A stretch of DNA of 64,000 bases, taken from Thiocystis violacea (GTDB lineage Bacteria > Pseudomonadota > Gammaproteobacteria > Chromatiales > Chromatiaceae). Positions 18,515 to 28,105 of this stretch are shown here, one piece after another; position 1 is the stretch's first letter, and each line of letters begins with the position of its first letter. The position numbers and the translations under genes were made by a program. The notes beneath the pieces were generated by a model. That model did not search any database. It saw only the letters and a program-made list of their open reading frames with translations, and was not told the origin of the DNA. The stretch lies in NCBI RefSeq assembly GCF_016583565.1, contig NZ_NRRF01000009.1, forward strand, positions 1-64,000. The letters run 5' to 3'.

Positions 18515-18543
18515 GAAAAAGGCAGCCAATGGCTGCCTTTTTC
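18515..18543 (-). terminator. Intrinsic terminator downstream of the cytochrome c4 gene
   Basis: Perfect 7-bp stem GGCAGCC/GGCTGCC with an AAT loop, flanked by A5 and T5 runs, so it works in either direction. It lies 22 bp past the stop codon of the cytochrome c4 gene and separates it from the next minus-strand gene. Confidence 0.85.
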
Positions 18544-18564
18544 TCGATCGAGGGCGCAGGTCGA

Positions 18565-19194
18565 TTACTTCGACAGACCCTGCACGTACTGGGACACCGC
18601 GGCGATCTCCTGATCAGTCATGCGCGATGTCACGCCACGCATCATCGCGTTGGGATCATTGGCGCGTTCCCCCTTGCGGAAATACTCCAGGGTCTGCTTC
18701 ACGTAGTCGGCATGCTGGCCGGCGATGCGGGGGAACTTCGCAAGCCCGGTCCCCATTCCCGCCGGACCATGACAGCCATTGCAAGCCGGAACGCCGCTGG
18801 TCGAATTGCCGGCGCGATAGAGCTGCTCGCCGAGCTTGGCCAGCTCGGGATCAGCCACGCCGCCGCTCTGGGTCTGCGTTGAGAAGTAGGCGGCCAGGTC
18901 GATGACTTCCTGATCGGTCAGCGGCATCGCCATGGGGGTCATCTGGACGTTGGCGCGGTCGCCACTCTTGAAGTTCATCAGCTGCTTCTTGATGTACTCC
19001 GGGTGCTGACCGGCCAGCTTGGGCCAGAGCGGAACGACGCTGTTGCCCTGAGGCCCGTGGCACGCCATGCAGATGGTATTGGCCTTCTGCGCGCCCGCCT
19101 CCGGATCCGCCGGCTTGAGTTCGTCGGCAGCCTGAACCGCACCGCCGGCCAATACCGCCACCACTGAAACCGTTCTCAGCCAAGTCTTCATCAT
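18565..19194 (-). CDS. Diheme cytochrome c4
   Basis: A 209-residue periplasmic cytochrome with signal peptide (about 1-22) and two class I cytochrome c domains with heme sites CMACH and CNGCH and candidate axial Met residues after each (MTPMAMPL and AMMRGVTSRM). The two-domain layout and length match cytochrome c4 of Azotobacter, Pseudomonas and purple bacteria, an electron donor to terminal oxidases such as cbb3. It is a single-gene unit with its own promoter and terminator. Confidence 0.93.
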   Translation of the reverse strand: MMKTWLRTVSVVAVLAGGAVQAADELKPADPEAGAQKANTICMACHGPQGNSVVPLWPKLAGQHPEYIKKQLMNFKSGDRANVQMTPMAMPLTDQEVIDLAAYFSTQTQSGGVADPELAKLGEQLYRAGNSTSGVPACNGCHGPAGMGTGLAKFPRIAGQHADYVKQTLEYFRKGERANDPNAMMRGVTSRMTDQEIAAVSQYVQGLSK

Positions 19195-19284
19195 CGCAAT
19201 TGCCTAATCTGTTCGTGTTCACGGCCGTGTCGCGTCCATGGACGGACAGCCCTTGGGTTTATGAGGGTGAAGAAAATCCGGCGA

Positions 19285-19314
19285 TATATATCAGATAGTT
19301 GGCATATAGGTCAA
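19285..19314 (-). promoter_or_regulatory. Candidate sigma-70 promoter of the cytochrome c4 gene
   Basis: Minus-strand TTGACC (19309-19314) and TATATA (19285-19290) are 18 bases apart, about 90 bases upstream of the cytochrome c4 start, in the only AT-rich patch of the intergenic region. Confidence 0.5.
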
Positions 19315-19444
19315 ACCTGGCGCCGTCCTCCAAGCCAAGCGGACCATCCGAATTCTCGCTCAGATAGACAGGCCAGGGGGCGAAAAAATCCCGGCGTCAG
19401 CGGCATGGCCCTGGCGCAAACCGCCCGCCGGAAACATCCTCGGA

Positions 19445-19897
19445 TCAGTGGGGCTTCACCTGGCTCATGTCGATCATGCGGACAGGGGCCGTGACGGACA
19501 CCTCGTCACCATTGTCGAAGGAGAGCGTTAGAGCGACCTGATCGCCCGGGGTCAGCTGCGTCTTGAGGCCGATCAGCATGATGTGCAGTCCGCCGGGCTG
19601 CAGGTTGACCGTCTCGCCCGCCGGAAGCGCGATCCTCTCGACACGCCGCATACGCATCATGTCGCCTTCCTTCACATGGGTGTGCAGTTCCACCACGTCA
19701 GCCGCGTCGCTCTCGGCACCGACCAGCGCGCGCGCCTCCTGGGTGGTATTGGTCAGCGACATGAAGGCGGCGCTATTGGGTTGGCCGGGCGGCACCGCCC
19801 TCGCGTAGGGCTCCGACACACGGATGTCGGCGGCGTTCGCCGCCAGGGCGCCGAGCGTGAGCAGGGCGGCAGTCAGCAGGGTTGCGGGTCGAGTCAT
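19445..19897 (-). CDS. Periplasmic copper chaperone PCu(A)C
   Basis: A 150-residue exported protein with signal peptide (MTRPATLLTAALLTLGALAA...). The copper-binding pattern His-x(n)-Met-x(n)-His-x-Met is visible: His in VELHTHV, Met in MMRMRRV, and GGLHIMLIG. PCu(A)C delivers Cu(I) to the CuA or CuB site of cytochrome oxidase, usually with SCO. It lies 75 bp after the SCO gene. The ATG at 19897 is preceded by AAGGATGA; the open frame begins at 19957 without a signal peptide. Confidence 0.9.
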   Translation of the reverse strand: MTRPATLLTAALLTLGALAANAADIRVSEPYARAVPPGQPNSAAFMSLTNTTQEARALVGAESDAADVVELHTHVKEGDMMRMRRVERIALPAGETVNLQPGGLHIMLIGLKTQLTPGDQVALTLSFDNGDEVSVTAPVRMIDMSQVKPH

Positions 19898-19972
19898 GGA
19901 ATCATCCTTTACTTGATTGGCTGATGAGAGGGTGTGGTTCGGGTGCGGTGCTGACATCCTGTCGGCCGGTCT

Positions 19973-20632
19973 TCAGCCGGAGGTGTCCTGGCCCGCGGGC
20001 GCGAGCAGTGCCTGGATGGCCGCGCGGATCGCATCGGGCGGGGTCGCATGGTCGAGCGACTGCACCAGCTTGCCGGAGCGGTCGACGACATAGGTGTAGG
20101 CGGAGTGATCGACGAGGTAACCCATGGCGGTATCCCCGAGTGGCGTCCGGCGATAGGCGGCGCCATAGCGACCCGCGACCTCGGCGACCTGCGCCGGCGT
20201 GCCGGTGATCCCGAGGATCTTGGGGTGGAAGTAGGCCGCGTAGTTCGCGAGTCGCGCGAGATCGTCGCGCTCTGGATCCACGCTGACGAAGAGGACCCGC
20301 ACCTGCGCCAGCTCATCCGCGGGCAGTGCCTTGAGGGCGCTGGCGATGAAGGCGAGGTTCGTCGGACAGATGTCCGGGCAGGCGGTGTAGCCGAAGTAGA
20401 TGAGCACGACCTTGCCGCGCAGGTCTGCGAGGCGCACCGGGCCGCTCGCCGACTGCAACTCGAAGTCGCCGCCCGTTGGCCTGGACGCCAGCTCGAGCGA
20501 CTGATGCCCTGGGGTGGCCGGAGTCATTTGGCCGCCCGGCGTCATTCGGTCGCCCGGCGTCCAGTAGAAGAGCATCCAGAGAATGATGCCGATGAGCACC
20601 AGAATGGCGACGATCAGTGCGTTGCGCGTCAT
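19973..20632 (-). CDS. SCO1/SenC-family copper/thiol protein
   Basis: A 219-residue thioredoxin-fold protein anchored by one N-terminal membrane helix (about 4-24). The Cu-binding CXXXC motif is in TACPDICPTN and the His ligand is in LVDHSAYT. SCO proteins load or reduce the CuA site of cytochrome c oxidase; with the PCu(A)C gene next door the role is well supported. Neither candidate start has a good ribosome site; I prefer the ATG at 20632 because it places the membrane helix at the very N-terminus. An ATG at 20668 is possible. Confidence 0.9.
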   Translation of the reverse strand: MTRNALIVAILVLIGIILWMLFYWTPGDRMTPGGQMTPATPGHQSLELASRPTGGDFELQSASGPVRLADLRGKVVLIYFGYTACPDICPTNLAFIASALKALPADELAQVRVLFVSVDPERDDLARLANYAAYFHPKILGITGTPAQVAEVAGRYGAAYRRTPLGDTAMGYLVDHSAYTYVVDRSGKLVQSLDHATPPDAIRAAIQALLAPAGQDTSG

Positions 20633-20827
20633 GGCGGGAGCGAGTCGGTCGGAGAATCCGAACACCATAGGCGAGGGCCGCGGTCAACGGATTGATATCG
20701 GTCAAGCCGATGGGGCGGCGTCCCTGCCATCCGGACAAATCGCGTCAAATCACGGACGCGCTGTGGCTAGACACCCAGATTGCGTCGCCAGGGCCTGCCT
20801 AGAAACGCGGGTCAGGTGCCGCGCCGT

Positions 20828-21466
20828 TCAGCTGCCGCCGGGTGCTCCATCGAAGAAGTCGACCATGCCGGACTCCAGCGAGTACTCCGCGCCGATGACC
20901 ACAAGACCGTCATCCTGGATCAGGGACTCGATGATCGCGGAGCCGTGGCGCAGATGATCGACCGAGGCGCGCACATTGGCGCGCACGGAGGCCCTGAGCA
21001 GCGCCGGGCGATCATGGCGCAGCTCGGTGTCCAGGAGCCCCCTGACCGCGGGCATGACGCGGTTGACGATGGCGGCGACATTGCGCGATTCCGTCCCCTC
21101 GCCGTCCAAGAGCGTCTCCAGTGTCGCGGTGACGGCGCCGCAGCGCGAATGCCCGAGCACGATGACCAGGCGGGTGTGGTAGCGGGAAACCGCGAACTCC
21201 ACGCTGCCCACCTGCGAGGGCGCAACGATGTTTCCCGCGACGCGAATCACGAAGAGATCCCCGAGGCCTTGATCGAAGATGATCTCGGCCGGAACGCGCG
21301 AGTCCGAGCAGCCCAGAATGATCGCGAACGGCTCCTGACCGGACATCAGCTCCTCGCGGCGCTGGTGGCTCAGCGGTTTGTCCGGGTTGGAGAGGTTATT
21401 GGCGAAGCGAAGGTTGCCTTCGCGCAGGCGCTCGAGCGCCTCCAGGGCTGACAATTTGGTCGGCAT
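20828..21466 (-). CDS. Beta-class carbonic anhydrase
   Basis: A 212-residue protein of the beta-carbonic anhydrase family. Zinc ligands are the Cys in ILGCSDSRVP and the His and Cys in LGHSRCGAV; the Asp-Arg dyad follows the first Cys. It interconverts CO2 and bicarbonate, useful for carboxylation and pH control. The start is the ATG at 21466 (MPTKLSALEALERL); the open frame reaches 21562 without similarity. No signal peptide is seen, so the enzyme is cytoplasmic. Confidence 0.93.
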   Translation of the reverse strand: MPTKLSALEALERLREGNLRFANNLSNPDKPLSHQRREELMSGQEPFAIILGCSDSRVPAEIIFDQGLGDLFVIRVAGNIVAPSQVGSVEFAVSRYHTRLVIVLGHSRCGAVTATLETLLDGEGTESRNVAAIVNRVMPAVRGLLDTELRHDRPALLRASVRANVRASVDHLRHGSAIIESLIQDDGLVVIGAEYSLESGMVDFFDGAPGGS

Positions 21467-21574
21467 GCAATGGTCTCGGGGGCAAGGGTTGACCCGCCAG
21501 TGTATCCAGGCCGCAAGGGCGCCGCCAGGGTGCGTGATCAAACCGAAACGCGCCGGATCCATCCCCGGGCACCC

Positions 21575-23206
21575 TCAGTCTTCCACCACCGGGTGCCGGG
21601 CCGCGGCGGCCGCCTTGAGGATCAGGGTGGCAACACCCGCATAGTCCTCGTCGAAGTGGTGATCGCCCGCGACCTTGTCGACCTCGATCCCGCGCTCGGA
21701 GAGCTGTGGGCAGAGGCTGTCATCCTCTTCCGCTCCATAGATGCACAGGCCGCGCGTCCACGCGAGCTGGCGCAGTTGCGGCAACACCGGCAGGGCGTCC
21801 TCGCCCCGCGCGGTGTCGAGCCAGTCGTTCAGATGGAATTCGAACATGGCCGTCGGCCCCAGCCCGAGCAGGGCGACGAGATCCACGCGTGCGCGCAGAT
21901 CCGGCGGCAGGCCATTGGCCATGAACGGCAGCACCTCGGCGCCGAAGGAGTAGCCGATCAGGATCACCCGCTCCTTGTGCCAGGCCGCGAGATAATGGCG
22001 CAGCACCCGGATGAGATCCTGGGTCGCCTCGGCCGGCGAGCGCGCGCTCCAGTAGTAGCTCAGCGAATCCCAGCCCACCGTGCTGACCCCCTTGGCGGCC
22101 AGGGTCGCGCTCACCCCGCGGTCGAGCGCCGCCCAGCCGCCGTCTCCCGAGAGCAGGATGGCGAAGGTCGCGGGATCTTCGGCGGGGGCGCGAACCTCGT
22201 TCAGGGGCAGTCCGGCGGTATCCGCCTGCGCGGAGACCATCCCGACCTGATGGGGGATGCGCGGGTCGAGCCATTGGAGCAGGGATGCCAGCGGGGCCGG
22301 CTCGTCGCCGCCGGCAGCGGGCGCGCCCGGACGTGGGGCGTCGGTCACCAGCCTGGCATTGCCGATCGGATGGATGAAGGCGCTGACCTCATCCGCCGTG
22401 CAGGAGGGCTCCGGCAGTCGCAGCGCCGGGTCCGCTTGGCCGTCGAACAGGAACCAGGCGCTGGGGACCTGGCCAGCTGGCGGGAGACGGTCGCCCTGGA
22501 CCAGGGATGCGCTCAGCTCTCGGCGTTGGCAGGCCGGCACGGATGACGGCCAGCGCGGACAGAACCCCAGGCTCGCCGCGGCGTGAAAGCTGTTCGGCGC
22601 CGATTGCAGCAAGGCCGCATAGACGAGTGCGGCGCCGTCGGCCGCTCCCACGAGGATCGGCAGGCTGTCGCGGGGGAGGCGCTCACGAGACGCCGTCCAC
22701 GTCGCCAGATCCGCCAGCTCGGCGGCGAGATCCCAACACCCGGCGGCGGGCTCCGGGGTCGCCTGCCCGGACCAGAGCCCCTGCAGCCAGCGCGGCAAAC
22801 GCGACAGGGTCGCGCCGAGATTCCACCAGGGCGCCGGTGGCGCCGTCACCGGTCCCTCGGACCAGTCGATCCCGACCACCAGGTACCCCTGATCGGCGAC
22901 CTCGTCGGCGGTGGCGATGGCCATGCCGTCCCAGCCCTGGGAGCCGGGGAAGAAGAGCGCCAGCCCCTTGGGCGCGTCTTGCGGATGGACGAGGTGCAGG
23001 AGCCGCCCATTGCGCGTCGCCGTCTCCTCGGTCATTGCGGCCGCGGGCGCGGTTGTCTCGGGTCTACCGCGCGCGTCCGGGTCGCTCGCCGCCGAGGCGG
23101 CGAGCGGGATCCATGGCGCCTGAGCGCAGAGGAGCGCGACGCAGAGCCAGGACAGGGAGAGCGGGCGTCCCTTGATGCGAGGGACGGCGATGACAGTGAT
23201 TGACAT
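21575..23206 (-). CDS. acvB: AcvB/VirJ-family periplasmic protein, probable lysyl-phosphatidylglycerol hydrolase
   Basis: A 543-residue exported protein with signal peptide (about 1-38) and a two-part alpha/beta-hydrolase layout. The C-terminal half has the VirJ (PF06057) pattern: LLSGDGGWAALDRGV, SYYWSARSPAEA, and the nucleophile elbow IGYSFGAEVLP with the candidate Ser; a His is in GDHHFDEDY. In Agrobacterium and Rhizobium, AcvB hydrolyses lysyl-phosphatidylglycerol made by the MprF-like LpiA encoded beside it. Here too an MprF gene lies 83 bp upstream on the same strand. The start is the ATG at 23206; the frame is open to 24505, but that extension overlaps mprF and is spurious. Confidence 0.85.
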   Translation of the reverse strand: MSITVIAVPRIKGRPLSLSWLCVALLCAQAPWIPLAASAASDPDARGRPETTAPAAAMTEETATRNGRLLHLVHPQDAPKGLALFFPGSQGWDGMAIATADEVADQGYLVVGIDWSEGPVTAPPAPWWNLGATLSRLPRWLQGLWSGQATPEPAAGCWDLAAELADLATWTASRERLPRDSLPILVGAADGAALVYAALLQSAPNSFHAAASLGFCPRWPSSVPACQRRELSASLVQGDRLPPAGQVPSAWFLFDGQADPALRLPEPSCTADEVSAFIHPIGNARLVTDAPRPGAPAAGGDEPAPLASLLQWLDPRIPHQVGMVSAQADTAGLPLNEVRAPAEDPATFAILLSGDGGWAALDRGVSATLAAKGVSTVGWDSLSYYWSARSPAEATQDLIRVLRHYLAAWHKERVILIGYSFGAEVLPFMANGLPPDLRARVDLVALLGLGPTAMFEFHLNDWLDTARGEDALPVLPQLRQLAWTRGLCIYGAEEDDSLCPQLSERGIEVDKVAGDHHFDEDYAGVATLILKAAAAARHPVVED

Positions 23207-23289
23207 GGATGCGAATCTCGAAAAAGGCGCCGCTGCACCGGCCGAGTATCCGCGCTCAGGGGGAGCGCGGTGGCCTGGGGCGCTTCGTC

Positions 23290-25965
23290 TCAGGGTCGAA
23301 GCAGGATGCGTCGGTAACCGCCCGCGACCAAGGCGGCCAGATCGATCAGCAGCGTCGGCAGTGGGCGATAGAGTGGGTAGGCAATGTAGCGGCTCTGCCA
23401 CACCGGATGGAATTTCTCCTTGAAGCTGCGCAAGCCCTTGTAGTTGTAAAGACGGCTGCCGTAGTCGTAGGCCAGGCCGGCGAGACGTTCGTCCGGACGC
23501 GCGTAGCGGATGTTCCCGACGCCGCTCAGGGGGGCCATGCCCAGATTGAACCAGCCATAGCCCTCGGCGCTCGCCCACTCGATGATTCGGGTGAAGAGGA
23601 AGTCCATGGTCCCGGGGGGCGCGTCCGGGAGCTGCCGCATCAGATCCAAGCCCAGTTCGCGCTGCCCCGTATAGGTGGGTGTCAGGCTCGCGAAGGCGAC
23701 GACGCGCTGCGCCTGGCGCACCACGAAGAGGGGCGCCCACGCGAGGTAATCGCGATCGAAGGCGCCCAGGGAGAAGCTCTTTTCGCCGCCGCCCCGTTCC
23801 CGCAGCCAGGCGTTGGAGATGGCCTCGAGGGTCGGCCAGAGGGCGTCGTCCAGCGGCGGCTCCAGCAATTCGACGCTCAGGCCCTCGCGCAGGGCGCGGT
23901 TGACCGCGGTGCGCAGGGATTGGTTGCGTCGGCCCGTGAGGGTGAAATCGGCCAGCGGCACTTGGGCCATCTCGCCGGCCTTGAACAGCGCGAAGCCGCA
24001 GTCGTGGTAGAGATGCAGGTGCTCGTTGCCGATCTCGTAGAACACGGGGTCTAGGTCGTGGCGGTCGGCCAGGTCGCGAAACTCCAGGAGGGCTTGCCCA
24101 AAGCCCCGCGCGTCGCCGATCGGATCGCCCAAGGCCACCAGGCGGCTGCGGACGCGTTTGTACTGGATCAGGCAGTGCCCCTCGGCGGCGTACAGGAGGT
24201 GCTTGTCGCCCATGAAGAGCAGATGGGCGAAGCTGCCGCCGCCATTGACCTCCAGCCAGTCGCGCGCCTGGGTGAGCGCGCCCAGGTCCGTCGGCGGGAA
24301 TTCCGGCTTGGGCATGCGGAAGATGCCCCAGGCGAGCCAGCCCGCCAGCGCCAGGATCGCCAGCGGCAGGGAGCGCAGGTAACGGGCGATGTGAAGATGC
24401 GGCTCGGACTGGAGCCACAATCCGCTCTCCCCCAGCCCCTCGCGATGCAGCCAGATGCCGAGCAGGATGTAGCCGGCGACGCTGGCCAGCAGCGCGAGCA
24501 TCCACAGCAGGCCGCGCTTGCAGAACAGCGGGTAGGAGACGCGGTAGAAGGCGTTACGCCGCGACCAGAGGAGACCCGCGACGGCCAGCAGAAAGAGGAC
24601 TTGCCCGGCCGAGGCCCCCTTGAGCAGGCTGAGGAGCGCGCCGGCCAGAAGCAGCGGCACGGAGACCTGATAGGCCGAGCGCACCTGCTGACCAATCCCG
24701 CGCGACAGCGCGATGAGCACCACGCCCACGCCCACGGAGAGGAAGTGCGACAACTCGATCGCCCCCAGCGGCAGCACCAGCAGCAGGCGCTCCACGCGCT
24801 CCTCCAGGGCCGGCAGCGCGGCCGAGACCAACAGCAGCAGACCGGTCGCGAAGGTCAGCAGGCCAAGCAGGCGCATCCCCAGCCCAGTGATGACGAGCAG
24901 GGGCAGCCGCAGCAGGCCGATCAGCGGATTGTCCTGCCAATGCCGCGCGATCCGGCCCAGGATCGGCGATTCGGCGCGGCTCAGCAGGCCGCTGCCCAGA
25001 TAGAGCCCGATCAGCCAGGGCACCAGGTAGTAGACCAGGCGGAAGACCAGCAGTCCCGCCGCGGCGCTCTCGGCCGGCGCCCCGGCGCCTGTCAGCATGA
25101 TCAGCAGGGAGGTATCGAAGACCCCGATCCCGCCCGGAATCAGGCTCATCACGCCCAGGGTGGCCGCGAAGGTGAAGGCGCTCAGGAAGACGAGTGGCGG
25201 GAGCTGGACGCCCAAGGCGGCCATGCAGCTCCAAGCCACCACCACCGCCAGCACCCAGTCGATGACCGAGATCCCGACCAGGGTCAGGCCACGCCCCCAG
25301 CCGAGTCGGGCCTCGCCGCTGAGCACACGGTGCATCAGCACCCGACTGGCCGCGAGCGCGAGAAAGACTGGCAGATAGGCGCCATAGGCGATCAGGATGG
25401 CGTGAACGGCCCACCTGGGGATGACCTCGGGCACCAGGTCGGCGTGACCTTGCGTCAGGGCGAGCAGCACCAGCACCGACAGCCCCACGGGCACCGACAG
25501 CATGACCACGCCCGCATAGAAGGCAGCGGTGCGCGTCGCCACGCCGTCGCGCGTGAGCAGCAGGATGCGGATGCCAGAGCCCGCCAACCCCGATAGGCCA
25601 ACCAGATTGTTCATGGTGTTGGCCACCCAGCTGTAGCGGATCAGCCGGGCGGGCGGCAGCTCCAGCTTAAGCCAGCGGCTGAGCCACCAGTCGTAGAGGA
25701 CCATCGAAAAGACCGCTCCCAGCGCCAGGAGCTGCAGCCCCAGGAGCAGCGCGAGGGGGAGCTGGCGCACGCTCTCGTGCAGGGCATGAACATCGAAGCC
25801 GCGCAGCTCGAGCCAGGCGGCGATCCCGGTGACGGCCACCAGCACGGGCGGGACGGCCCGCCGCAGCCAGCCGAGGAGCGAGACGGCGCGGCGGTTCGGA
25901 TCCGGCGCCGCACTCGCCCGCGCGCCGACCGCATCCCTGGGCGGGGTCGTGTGGGACTGGGCCAT
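23290..25965 (-). CDS. mprF: Bifunctional lysylphosphatidylglycerol flippase/synthetase MprF
   Basis: An 891-residue membrane protein. The N-terminal half carries about 14 membrane segments forming the flippase (conserved stretch TMNNLVGLSGLAGSGIR and IPGGIGVFD). The C-terminal third (about 560-885) is the cytosolic DUF2156 synthetase domain, which transfers lysine or another amino acid from tRNA to phosphatidylglycerol. The product makes the membrane less anionic and protects against cationic peptides and acid. The ATG at 25965 has GAGG in front. Paired with AcvB, which can remove the modification. Confidence 0.92.
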   Translation of the reverse strand: MAQSHTTPPRDAVGARASAAPDPNRRAVSLLGWLRRAVPPVLVAVTGIAAWLELRGFDVHALHESVRQLPLALLLGLQLLALGAVFSMVLYDWWLSRWLKLELPPARLIRYSWVANTMNNLVGLSGLAGSGIRILLLTRDGVATRTAAFYAGVVMLSVPVGLSVLVLLALTQGHADLVPEVIPRWAVHAILIAYGAYLPVFLALAASRVLMHRVLSGEARLGWGRGLTLVGISVIDWVLAVVVAWSCMAALGVQLPPLVFLSAFTFAATLGVMSLIPGGIGVFDTSLLIMLTGAGAPAESAAAGLLVFRLVYYLVPWLIGLYLGSGLLSRAESPILGRIARHWQDNPLIGLLRLPLLVITGLGMRLLGLLTFATGLLLLVSAALPALEERVERLLLVLPLGAIELSHFLSVGVGVVLIALSRGIGQQVRSAYQVSVPLLLAGALLSLLKGASAGQVLFLLAVAGLLWSRRNAFYRVSYPLFCKRGLLWMLALLASVAGYILLGIWLHREGLGESGLWLQSEPHLHIARYLRSLPLAILALAGWLAWGIFRMPKPEFPPTDLGALTQARDWLEVNGGGSFAHLLFMGDKHLLYAAEGHCLIQYKRVRSRLVALGDPIGDARGFGQALLEFRDLADRHDLDPVFYEIGNEHLHLYHDCGFALFKAGEMAQVPLADFTLTGRRNQSLRTAVNRALREGLSVELLEPPLDDALWPTLEAISNAWLRERGGGEKSFSLGAFDRDYLAWAPLFVVRQAQRVVAFASLTPTYTGQRELGLDLMRQLPDAPPGTMDFLFTRIIEWASAEGYGWFNLGMAPLSGVGNIRYARPDERLAGLAYDYGSRLYNYKGLRSFKEKFHPVWQSRYIAYPLYRPLPTLLIDLAALVAGGYRRILLRP

Positions 25966-26075
25966 GGTGACCTCGGGCGATACTGCCTTGGCGAGACGTT
26001 GAAGAACGACGGCGCCCGATCATAGTCCCATGCCGGAATCGATACCATGAAGACAGGCGATTGCTCGAATCCGAA

Positions 26076-26104
26076 TTGCCTTCCCCATGTCAAATAGCTA
26101 CAAT
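26076..26104 (+). promoter_or_regulatory. Candidate sigma-70 promoter of deaD
   Basis: TTGCCT (26076-26081) and TACAAT (26099-26104) are exactly 17 bases apart in an AT-rich patch about 80 bp before the helicase start. The implied leader of about 75 bases is moderately long, as in cold-regulated helicase genes. Confidence 0.6.
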
Positions 26105-26186
26105 ACTCTGTTAATCTCGCGGCATTATACCTGGCTGGCCTTCTGGCCTTCTCCCGGCCGCGACCTTTCTTTCGAGAGGCCCCACC

Positions 26187-28076
26187 ATGGACACCCCCGA
26201 CACGAGCATCGGCTTCGACGCGCTCGGTCTATCTCCCGTGATTGCCGACGCCGTTCAGGCGCTTGGCTATGAGTCCCCCACGGCGATCCAAAGCCAATGC
26301 ATCCCGCATCTGCTCGAAGGTCGTGATCTTCTCGGCCAGGCGCAGACCGGCACGGGCAAGACCGCGGCCTTCGCGCTGCCCCTGCTCAGCCGCATCGATC
26401 CGGACCTCAAGCGCCCGCAGGTGCTGGTGCTGACGCCGACGCGCGAGCTGGCGCTGCAGGTGGCCGAGGCCTTCCAACGCTACGCACGCAACCTCCCGGG
26501 CTTCAATGTGCTGCCGATCTATGGCGGGCAGGCCTACGGATTGCAGCTCAGCCAGCTCAAGCGCAATCCGCAGGTGATCGTCGGAACCCCTGGCCGGGTG
26601 ATGGATCACATCCGCCGCGGCACGCTGCAGCTCGACGGTATCCGGGTTCTGGTCCTGGATGAGGCCGACGAGATGCTCAACATGGGCTTCGCGGAGGACA
26701 TCGACTGGATCTTCGAGCAGGCCCCCGCCGAGCGTCAGGTCGCGCTCTTCTCCGCCACCATGCCGGCGGCCATCCGCAAGGTCGCTCAGGACCGCCTGAG
26801 GGATCCGGTCGAGGTGCGCATCACGGCGAGCTCCGAGACCGTCGACACCATCGATCAGCATCACTGCATCGTCACGCGGTTCCATAAGATGGACGTGCTC
26901 ACGCGCATCCTGGAGCTGGAGCCCTTCGATGGCATGCTCATCTTCGTGCGCACCAAGAATGCGACCACCGAGCTGACCGACAAGCTCAAGGCGCATGGCT
27001 TCGCGGCCGAGCCGCTGAACGGTGACATGAATCAGGAGATGCGCGAGCGCACCGTCGAGCGTCTCAAGCAGGGGCAGCTCGACATCCTGGTCGCGACCGA
27101 TGTGGCCGCGCGCGGTCTGGATGTCGAGCGCATCAGCCACGTGGTCAACTACGACATCCCCACGGACCCGTCCGCCTATGTCCACCGCATCGGTCGCACC
27201 GGGCGCGCGGGCCGCGCCGGGCGCGCCATCCTGTTGGTGGAGCCGCGCGAGCGCGGTCTGCTGCGTGCCATCGAGCGCGTCATCCGACGCCAGGTGCCGG
27301 CCATGGATCCGCCGTCCGCCGCGGCGCTGAGCGAGTCGCGCATCGACCGCTTCACCAAGGATGTCCTCAAGACGCTTGGCGAGCAGGATCTCGATTTCTT
27401 CTACCGGTTGCTCGCGCGCATCACCCAGGAGCAGGAGGTCGAGATGATGGACGTTGCCGCCGCGCTGGCCTATCTGGGGCAGCGCGAGCGCCCGCTCGAC
27501 GTCAAGGAGGATCTGGCCCGCCCGCCGCGCCGCGACGCCGCCGAGGGTCGTCCGGAGCGTGGTCAGCGCCCCGCCGGGCGCGGCCGCGAGCAGGAGGACA
27601 GGGGCGAGCGCCGGCCGCGGCAAGATCGCGAGGATGCGGATCTCGTCAGCTACCGGATCGAGGTCGGTCATCAGCACGGCGTGACGCCGCGCGAGATCGT
27701 CGGCGCGATCGCCAACGAGTCCGGTCTCGAAGGGCGCTATATCGGCCGCATCGACATCCAGAACGACCACTCCGTCGTCGATCTGCCCAAGGGGATGCCG
27801 CGTGAGATCTTTCAGCACCTCCAGCGCGTCTATGTCTGTGGGCAGGCGTTGCGCATCACCTTGGCCTCCGAGGGCCCCGGCCGCGGCTGGTCCGGGCGGA
27901 GCGAGTCGGGCGCGGGCGGATCCGATGCCGCGGAGCCTCGCGCCAGGGCGCAGCGGCCGAGCGGTGGCTTCCGTCGCCCGGGCGGCGAAGGGGGCGCATC
28001 CAGGCGCCCGACTTTCGCCAAGGAGGTGAAAACCTTCAAGCGTGAGCCGCGCGCGACCCGCAAGCCGCGGGATTGA
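26187..28076 (+). CDS. deaD: ATP-dependent DEAD-box RNA helicase DeaD/CsdA
   Basis: A 629-residue helicase. The Q motif, Walker A AQTGTGKT, DEAD box VLDEADEML, SAT motif and the HRIGRTGRAGR motif VI are all present (about 1-365). A dimerisation region and a DbpA-type RNA-binding fold (about 485-560, including RIEVGHQHGVTPREIVGAI) follow, then a basic Arg/Gly-rich tail. It unwinds RNA in ribosome assembly and mRNA decay, especially in the cold. The ATG at 26187 is preceded by AGAGG. Confidence 0.95.
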   Translation: MDTPDTSIGFDALGLSPVIADAVQALGYESPTAIQSQCIPHLLEGRDLLGQAQTGTGKTAAFALPLLSRIDPDLKRPQVLVLTPTRELALQVAEAFQRYARNLPGFNVLPIYGGQAYGLQLSQLKRNPQVIVGTPGRVMDHIRRGTLQLDGIRVLVLDEADEMLNMGFAEDIDWIFEQAPAERQVALFSATMPAAIRKVAQDRLRDPVEVRITASSETVDTIDQHHCIVTRFHKMDVLTRILELEPFDGMLIFVRTKNATTELTDKLKAHGFAAEPLNGDMNQEMRERTVERLKQGQLDILVATDVAARGLDVERISHVVNYDIPTDPSAYVHRIGRTGRAGRAGRAILLVEPRERGLLRAIERVIRRQVPAMDPPSAAALSESRIDRFTKDVLKTLGEQDLDFFYRLLARITQEQEVEMMDVAAALAYLGQRERPLDVKEDLARPPRRDAAEGRPERGQRPAGRGREQEDRGERRPRQDREDADLVSYRIEVGHQHGVTPREIVGAIANESGLEGRYIGRIDIQNDHSVVDLPKGMPREIFQHLQRVYVCGQALRITLASEGPGRGWSGRSESGAGGSDAAEPRARAQRPSGGFRRPGGEGGASRRPTFAKEVKTFKREPRATRKPRD

Positions 28077-28085
28077 CCTTGGCCC

Positions 28086-28105
28086 AAGCCCGCAGTCGTG
28101 GGCTT
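28086..28105 (+). terminator. Terminator after deaD
   Basis: An 8-bp stem AAGCCCGC/GTGGGCTT (one G-T pair) with loop AGTC starts 9 bp after the deaD stop and is followed by a T-rich stretch (TGTTGCCTTT). The following T-rich stretch overlaps the NifA-type site of the next gene. Confidence 0.6.

Noticed and set aside
23207..24505. Long N-terminal extension of the AcvB frame
   Set aside because: It overlaps mprF in another frame, is Arg/Pro-rich, and a proper signal peptide begins at 23206.
24058..25596. A 512-codon plus-strand frame opposite mprF
   Set aside because: Its product is Gln/Arg/His-rich low-complexity sequence, the typical antisense shadow of a membrane-protein gene.
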